Assembly (NCBI GenBank): GCA_041584475.1
Contig: JBFHDX010000126.1
Location: 1-10,278 of the forward strand
Length of the DNA: 10,278 nucleotides
From: JBFHDX01 sp041584475
Lineage (GTDB): Bacteria; Pseudomonadota; Alphaproteobacteria; UBA8366; JADFVY01
Direction: 5' to 3'
Under the pieces are notes generated by a model. That model saw only the letters and a program-made list of their open reading frames with translations, searched no databases and was not told the origin of the DNA. Position numbers and translations under genes: made by a program. This document shows positions 7,219 through 10,278 of the stretch, in pieces (the first letter of the stretch is position 1; each line of letters begins with the position of its first letter).

Positions 7219-7253
7219 GTAATAAGCGCGAATATTGAACCGCCTTGAAGGCG
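7219..7253 (-). promoter_or_regulatory. Possible MarR operator/promoter with palindrome
   Basis: CGCCTT-G-AAGGCG (7241-7253) is a perfect 6-bp-arm palindrome. On the minus strand it contains TTCAAG (7244-7249), a poor -35, with TATTAC (7219-7224) 19 bp downstream as a -10 candidate. Overlap of a palindrome and a promoter just ahead of a MarR gene would suit autorepression, but both promoter boxes are weak. Confidence 0.3.
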
Positions 7254-7288
7254 CGCCGGCAAGCGGAACCGGCGGCGGCTGCGGGCGA

Positions 7289-7579
7289 TCAGCCTTCGAG
7301 CACGCCCATGATGTCGGACTCCTTCATGATGAGGAGTTCCTCGCCATCGATCTTGACCTCGGTGCCCGACCACTTGCCGAACAGGATGCGGTCGCCGGCC
7401 TTGACGTCCGGGGGCGTGATCGTTCCGTCCTCCGCGCGGGCACCACTGCCGACCGCAACGACCTCGCCCTGCATCGGCTTTTCCTTCGCCGTATCGGGAA
7501 TGATGATGCCGCCGGGGGTCTTCTCCTCTTCCTCGAGACGGCGGACGACGACGCGGTCGTGCAAGGGCCTGAATTTCAT
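7289..7579 (-). CDS. groES: Co-chaperonin GroES (10 kDa), without adjacent groEL
   Basis: 96-residue cytoplasmic co-chaperonin, the heptameric lid of the GroEL folding chamber. Sequence is full length and canonical: MKFRPLHDRVVVRR at the start, the mobile loop EEKTPGGIIIPDTAKEKP with its GroEL-binding hydrophobic III at about 25-27, GDRILFGKWSGTEVKIDGEE near 62-81, and the usual KESDIMGVLEG end. The ATG at 7577-7579 has GGAG seven bases upstream. In most bacteria groEL follows within about 100 bp, but here the next gene on the strand is a MarR regulator and no groEL remnant is visible. It is either a separate extra groES copy or a split operon. Candidate heat-shock control elements lie upstream. 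Confidence 0.96.
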   Translation of the reverse strand: MKFRPLHDRVVVRRLEEEEKTPGGIIIPDTAKEKPMQGEVVAVGSGARAEDGTITPPDVKAGDRILFGKWSGTEVKIDGEELLIMKESDIMGVLEG

Positions 7580-7671
7580 CCGATTTCTCCTGCGATCCCG
7601 GTGATGGACTGGACAGTGAAGACCGAGCGGCCGGGACCGGCGTCGACGCCGACGGCCTCGGGGCGCCTGCG

Positions 7672-7701
7672 GTGGTAGGAAATCGCCCGAGACCTGTCAA
7701 G
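7672..7701 (-). promoter_or_regulatory. groES: Candidate groES promoter, heat-shock (RpoH) or sigma-70 type
   Basis: On the minus strand CTTGACA ends at 7695. It contains a perfect TTGACA (7695-7700), with TACCAC (7672-7677) 17 bp downstream. Read as the alphaproteobacterial RpoH consensus as I recall it (CTTG, 17-18 bp, CYTATNTNNG), it gives CTTG, 18 bp, CCTACCACCG, which agrees at all but two fixed positions. The leader to groES would be about 90 bases. Confidence 0.5.
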
Positions 7702-7752
7702 TCGGAGCCGCCGGGGGCCGGTCGGCGCGGAATTCCGGGAGTCCGCGCCGGA

Positions 7753-7782
7753 TTGGCAGCACTCATCGGTCCTGGCTGCTAA
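7753..7782. promoter_or_regulatory. CIRCE-like inverted repeat upstream of groES
   Basis: On the minus strand the site reads TTAGCAGCC, nine bases, GAGTGCTGC. The HrcA operator CIRCE is TTAGCACTC-N9-GAGTGCTAA, so 14 of 18 positions agree with exact 9-9-9 spacing. The same DNA can be read as a better symmetrical repeat, TTGGCAGC (7753-7760) with GCTGCTAA (7775-7782), seven of eight paired around 14 bp. It lies about 55 bp upstream of the candidate -35, further than a usual CIRCE, and 177 bp before the groES start codon. Confidence 0.4.
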
Positions 7783-7940
7783 TATATTGAAATTAATAGA
7801 TTCTTTATCGGCCCGCGATATATTCAGGAGAGAAGAACCGGTTGTTCCGGTCCGCTGCCCCCCTGCCGACACGGCTGCAGCGGGGCCCATTGAACGGACG
7901 GACCCGGAGCATGGCGACGACTGGCGGGAGTTGACGGCAG
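7783..7940 (+). other. usg: AT-rich patch and structured leader before usg
   Basis: Bases 7783-7824 are strikingly AT-rich for this genome and hold two copies of ATATATT (7782-7788, 7818-7824). They are followed by two small inverted repeats: ACCGG-TTGTT-CCGGT (7837-7851), and CCGCTGC (7852-7858) with GCAGCGG (7877-7883). TATATT hexamers fit a -10, but none has a -35 at proper spacing. A TTG at 7842 behind AGGAGAG (7826-7832) opens a short frame of about 30 codons ending in TGA at 7932-7934, seven bases before usg; I do not call it a gene. Confidence 0.35.
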
Positions 7941-8204
7941 ATGCACGATCTTGAACGACAGATGCGCAATTACCGGCTGACGACGGCCGAGATCCTCTAT
8001 CACATGCCCGATCATCCCGATCTGCTGCAGAGTTTCGTCTGGCAAACGCTCGATCTCGCGCCGCGCTTCCCCGTGCTTACCAAGTTCCTCGAATACTGGG
8101 AGCGGAACATCGAGGCGAAGCTGCATTCGGTTACGGTGGCGCAGCGCGGCATCGTGAGCCCTGCCAGGTTCCGTGCGGCCAGCGCCGAACTCCTGCTTCA
8201 CTGA
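7941..8204 (+). CDS. usg: Usg-family protein
   Basis: 87-residue soluble protein of the Usg family, small proteins restricted largely to alphaproteobacteria and named from the Caulobacter gene next to trpF. The biochemical function is unknown. The family signature is clear: YRLTTAEILYHMPDHPDLLQ (residues ~11-30), then FVWQTLDLAPRFPVLTKFLEYW and the C-terminal EAKLHSVTVA segment. There is no signal peptide or membrane segment. The in-frame TGA at 7932-7934 forces the start to this ATG; the nearest Shine-Dalgarno-like sequence is GGGAG, 10 bases upstream. Here it is not near trp genes. It stands alone, 150 bp before ctaA, divergent from groES. Confidence 0.9.
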   Translation: MHDLERQMRNYRLTTAEILYHMPDHPDLLQSFVWQTLDLAPRFPVLTKFLEYWERNIEAKLHSVTVAQRGIVSPARFRAASAELLLH

Positions 8205-8354
8205 CCGGCCCCCGCGCGGGCGCTTCGTTTCCGCCGGCCGGAGCGGTCGCGCGGCGCGGCGCTCTGTCGCATCGCAGGCAGCACCTTGAAACTGGAAGGT
8301 TCCGGCGCCGACCGCTAAAGTTGCCGCCAATTCCGGCAGCGAGAGCGCGACGCC

Positions 8355-9506
8355 ATGACCAGCGCCGAATCAACCCGGCAGCCCATCACCGACGGTCAGC
8401 GTGCCGTCGCGATCTGGCTGATCTTCTGCAGTTTCATGGTCGCGGCGATGGTCGTGATCGGCGGCATCACGCGGCTTACCGAGTCCGGGCTGTCGATGAC
8501 CGAATGGCGACCGCTCGTCGGCTGGATCCCGCCGCTCAGCGAGGCGGAATGGCAGCGCATCTTCGACCGTTACCGGCAGACGTCGGAATACCGGCTGCAG
8601 TTCCCGGGCATGGACCTGGACGGCTTCAAGTCGATCTTCTGGTGGGAATACATCCACCGGGTATGGGGCCGGCTGATCGGGCTCGTGTTCGGCCTGCCGC
8701 TGGTCTGGTTCTTGATCCGTCGCCGGATCGACCGTCGGCTGGCGCCGCACCTTATCGCGCTGTTTCTGCTCGGCGCCGTGCAGGGCGCCCTCGGCTGGTG
8801 GATGGTGACGAGCGGCTTCGTCGACCGCGACGACGTGAGCCAGTACCGGCTGACCGTGCATCTCGCGGTTGCCATCGTCATCCTCGGCTACATGGTGTGG
8901 CTCGTCCTCGGCCTGCTCTCGCGCGGCGACCGCGTCGTTGTCCTGCCGTCGATGAGACGCCACGCCTATGCGGTGGCGGGCCTGGTGTTTCTGACCATCC
9001 TCTCGGGCGGCCTCGTCGCCGGCAGCAACGCGGGCATGATCTATAACAGCTGGCCGCTGATGGACGGCGGTTTGGTGCCGCGCGACATCGGCGCGCTGTC
9101 TCCGGTCTGGCTCAACCCCTTCGAGAACCACGCGACGATCCAGTTCGATCACCGGATACTGGCCTATCTGACCGCGATCGCGGCACTCGCCTACTGGCTG
9201 CGGATCAGGCGGCAGCGCCTGCCGGCGCGGGCGCACGGTGCCGCCCTGGCGCTGGTCGCGGCGGTCGCAACCCAGCTGGCCGTCGGCGTCGGAACGCTTT
9301 TGCTCGTCGTGCCGGTGCCGCTCGCGGTCGCCCACCAGGCCATGGCGGTGGCCGTGTTCGTGTTGGCGGTGTGGAACGTCTGGGAGCTCTCGTCGCGCAG
9401 CCGGCCGGTCGGCGGCACGGACCGGACGCGGCATTATGTCGCGGAGCCTCCCGACGCGGTACAACCGGACGTTCCCAGTTCCGTACGTGTACAGACAACG
9501 GATTGA
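8355..9506 (+). CDS. ctaA: Heme A synthase, Cox15/CtaA type 2
   Basis: 383-residue inner-membrane enzyme that oxidises the C8 methyl of heme O to a formyl group, giving heme A for aa3-type cytochrome oxidase. Eight hydrophobic segments are visible. The four heme-ligand histidines are in the expected places: H101 (EYIHRVWGR), H169 (LTVHLAVA), H266 (QFDHRILAY) and H327 (VAHQAMAV). The region IGGITRLTESGLSMTEW (about 35-51) is the family hallmark. The only cysteine is C25 in TM1, so the paired loop cysteines of Bacillus-type CtaA are absent, which marks the Cox15 form of alphaproteobacteria and mitochondria. A polar tail of about 35 residues follows TM8, longer than usual. The ATG at 8355 has only a weak GAGAG upstream. 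No other cox genes are in the window. The organism is thus expected to respire oxygen with heme A. Confidence 0.95.
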   Translation: MTSAESTRQPITDGQRAVAIWLIFCSFMVAAMVVIGGITRLTESGLSMTEWRPLVGWIPPLSEAEWQRIFDRYRQTSEYRLQFPGMDLDGFKSIFWWEYIHRVWGRLIGLVFGLPLVWFLIRRRIDRRLAPHLIALFLLGAVQGALGWWMVTSGFVDRDDVSQYRLTVHLAVAIVILGYMVWLVLGLLSRGDRVVVLPSMRRHAYAVAGLVFLTILSGGLVAGSNAGMIYNSWPLMDGGLVPRDIGALSPVWLNPFENHATIQFDHRILAYLTAIAALAYWLRIRRQRLPARAHGAALALVAAVATQLAVGVGTLLLVVPVPLAVAHQAMAVAVFVLAVWNVWELSSRSRPVGGTDRTRHYVAEPPDAVQPDVPSSVRVQTTD

Positions 9507-9526
9507 AAACTCACACCAATTATAAC

Positions 9527-9544
9527 CGGCACCGTTCTGTGCCG
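9527..9544 (+). terminator. Weak hairpin after ctaA
   Basis: CGGCAC-CGTTCT-GTGCCG is a perfect 6-bp stem 20 bases after the ctaA stop. There is no T-tract, so it could at most assist termination or protect the 3' end. Confidence 0.25.
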
Positions 9545-9599
9545 AGATATTGTGCGATGCGGTGATGTCGGATTTCTCGAAAATCGTATTATTTTTGAC

Positions 9600-9628
9600 T
9601 TGAAAGACCGAATTCGCGCGGTCATATT
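9600..9628 (+). promoter_or_regulatory. Candidate promoter of the small RNA
   Basis: TTGAAA (9600-9605, five of six) and CATATT (9623-9628, four of six) are exactly 17 bp apart in an AT-rich stretch. The expected start is near 9635. The spacer holds GACCG (9606-9610) and CGGTC (9619-9623), a 5-bp inverted repeat, and TTGCA-T-TGCAA (9629-9639) lies over the expected start, so this promoter may be regulated. Confidence 0.5.
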
Positions 9629-9634
9629 TTGCAT

Positions 9635-9752
9635 TGCAACATGATTTTTTCGTGTTGTCGCGGCGCGGACGACCGCGCTGCTGCCCTTCCTGGGCGTTTC
9701 CTCCCTTAAGTACGACTTCGGCCGCGCGTCATTCGCGCGGCCCCTTTTTTTT
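9635..9752 (+). ncRNA. Trans-acting small RNA, suhB/mmgR (alpha-r8)-like
   Basis: A non-coding transcript of about 118 bases (5' end inferred). Structure read from sequence: hairpin 1 at 9660-9681, nine pairs with one G-U and loop ACGA; hairpin 2 at 9683-9695, GCCC-TTCCT-GGGC; a single-stranded UUUCCUCCC (9697-9705); then GACUUC and the terminator hairpin with eight Ts. The TTTCCTCCC block followed by GACTTCGGCCG and a terminator recalls the suhB/mmgR family, Hfq-type small RNAs of alphaproteobacteria that affect growth and storage granules; this family call is from memory. CCUCCC pairs with Shine-Dalgarno sequences, implying translational control. No reading frame here has a ribosome binding site. 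Confidence 0.72.
9720..9752 (+). terminator. Rho-independent terminator of the small RNA
   Basis: GGCCGCGCG (9720-9728), loop TCATT, CGCGCGGCC (9734-9742), then CC and eight Ts (9745-9752): a perfect 9-bp GC stem with a T-tract. It is 214 bp after ctaA and 43 bp before the lipoprotein start, so it closes the small RNA rather than a coding gene. Confidence 0.93.
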
Positions 9753-9783
9753 CGCCACAGCTGCAATTGGTGGAAGTCGCTCC

Positions 9784-9789
9784 TATATT
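9784..9789 (+). promoter_or_regulatory. Candidate -10 box of the lipoprotein gene, leaderless arrangement
   Basis: TATATT matches five of six and ends six bases before the ATG at 9796, so transcription should begin at the start codon. No Shine-Dalgarno sequence is present. A -35 is not convincing (CTGCAA at 9761-9766, 17 bp upstream). Confidence 0.45.
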
Positions 9790-9795
9790 GTCGGC

Positions 9796-10110
9796 ATGCG
9801 CGTGAACCGTTCCCTCCCCGCCCTGTTGCCGATGCTCGCTCTGTTGGCCGCCTGCGGGCAGGCACCCCGCACGCCCGCCGCGAACGATCGCGCCGACTCC
9901 CGCGCGCTGTCCTGCGCCGAACTTGCCGACCGCAAGGCGGCGCGCCAGCACGCGAGCGACTCGGCCTCGCTCGATGAGCGCGAAGGCGGGGCCGACGAGG
10001 CGAGCGCGCTGAGCCGGGATCTGATCGGCATGGAAGCCGCGGCCTACAGGGAACAGGTCTACCGCGAATGTCTCCGGCTCAGGGGTCTACCGCCGGCGGA
10101 AGGCAACTGA
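9796..10110 (+). CDS. Small lipoprotein of unknown function
   Basis: 104-residue predicted lipoprotein. The N-terminus MRVNRSLPALLPMLALLAAC has a basic start, a hydrophobic core and the lipobox LAAC, so C20 should be lipid-modified and become the first mature residue. Residue +2 is Gly rather than Asp, which by the E. coli rule suggests the outer membrane. The 84-residue mature part is hydrophilic and rich in Ala, Arg, Glu and Asp, likely helical from ~57 to 97. It contains two cysteines, C40 and C92, that could form a disulfide in the periplasm. I recognise no domain. The ATG is chosen because it begins the signal peptide; the frame is open upstream to 9634, but that stretch is the small RNA. 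A downstream ORF partner is not evident. Confidence 0.75.
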   Translation: MRVNRSLPALLPMLALLAACGQAPRTPAANDRADSRALSCAELADRKAARQHASDSASLDEREGGADEASALSRDLIGMEAAAYREQVYRECLRLRGLPPAEGN

Positions 10111-10189
10111 CGGTCGTCGCCATCGTTGCGTTGGCCGGGCGGCGCGCAGCGTGATATATGACCGGCGACACCGTTCGGGACGACGCGAT

Positions 10190-10278
10190 TTGACGGCAGA
10201 CCCCAAATCCGGACAGACACCGCAGTTGTCTTCCTGGAAGATGGCGGCCCGCCTGTGGCGGGAATACATGCGCTACCA
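10190..10278 (+). CDS. N-terminus of a possible ABC transporter (MsbA-like exporter), partial
   Basis: An open frame runs off the right edge. From the TTG at 10190 it reads TADPKSGQTPQLSSWKMAAR and then LWREYMRY. A short polar lead followed by RLWREYxRxx is typical of the cytoplasmic N-terminus of MsbA-like ABC exporter subunits just before TM1, but only 29 codons are visible, so the call is tentative. The start is uncertain: GTG 10151, TTG 10190 and ATG 10241 are all in frame and none has a strong ribosome binding site. A TTGGCC (10131-10136) and TATATG (10155-10160) pair 18 bp apart would exclude the GTG. Confidence 0.4.
   Translation, partial: MTADPKSGQTPQLSSWKMAARLWREYMRY

Noticed and set aside
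7842..7934. Short TTG-initiated leader ORF before usg
   Set aside because: It has an SD-like AGGAGAG but no recognisable protein, and the best -10-like hexamer would place the SD outside the transcript.
8205..8354. GC-rich palindromes (for example CCCGCGCGGG at 8211-8220) and a TTGAAA at 8286 before ctaA
   Set aside because: No T-tract for a terminator, and no -10 at 16-18 bp from the TTGAAA.
9519..9524. Perfect TATAAT on the minus strand after ctaA
   Set aside because: No -35 at proper spacing and it would only make antisense RNA to the ctaA end; likely chance in an AT-rich patch.
9634..9795. Open frame upstream of and in frame with the lipoprotein
   Set aside because: It would read through the small RNA and its terminator and bury the signal peptide.

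Overview
The window is GC-rich, densely coded DNA from the chromosome of an alphaproteobacterium. Four things point there: a class I (archaeal-type) lysyl-tRNA synthetase, a Usg-family protein, a Cox15-type heme A synthase without paired loop cysteines, and a terminator-ended small RNA with a UUUCCUCCC motif resembling the alphaproteobacterial suhB/mmgR family. A free-living, aerobic Rhodospirillales- or Rhizobiales-like organism would fit; I cannot place it further. I see no transposase, integrase, phage gene, CRISPR array, tRNA or rRNA.

Layout. 1-1330 (minus): the first 98 codons of lysS, a REP-like inverted repeat, and a CDF zinc/cation exporter. 1490-4231 (plus): a DinG/XPD-type iron-sulfur helicase whose N-terminus looks like a worn-out exonuclease domain. 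4350-5171 (plus): a cytoplasmic-looking N-acetylmuramoyl-L-alanine amidase with an SH3b tail, converging 13 bp from an AEC-family carrier (5185-6123, minus). 6124-6261 holds back-to-back promoters for the carrier and a TerB-like protein (6262-6666, plus), which converges on a MarR-type regulator (6704-7177, minus). 7289-7579 (minus) is groES without groEL, preceded by a candidate heat-shock promoter and a CIRCE-like inverted repeat. Then, on plus, come usg (7941-8204), ctaA (8355-9506), a small RNA ending in a textbook terminator (about 9635-9752), a small lipoprotein (9796-10110), and the first codons of what may be an ABC transporter (10190 to the end).

The genes do not form one pathway. 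They are mostly single-gene housekeeping units: tRNA charging, metal efflux, DNA repair, cell-wall turnover, chaperone, respiratory cofactor synthesis. The most notable signals are regulatory or concern missing partners: the small RNA with its anti-Shine-Dalgarno motif, the lone groES with heat-shock-type control elements, several genes whose -10 box sits so close to the start codon that their mRNAs may be leaderless, and the degenerate exonuclease-like head of the helicase. I found no multi-gene system that looks undescribed.
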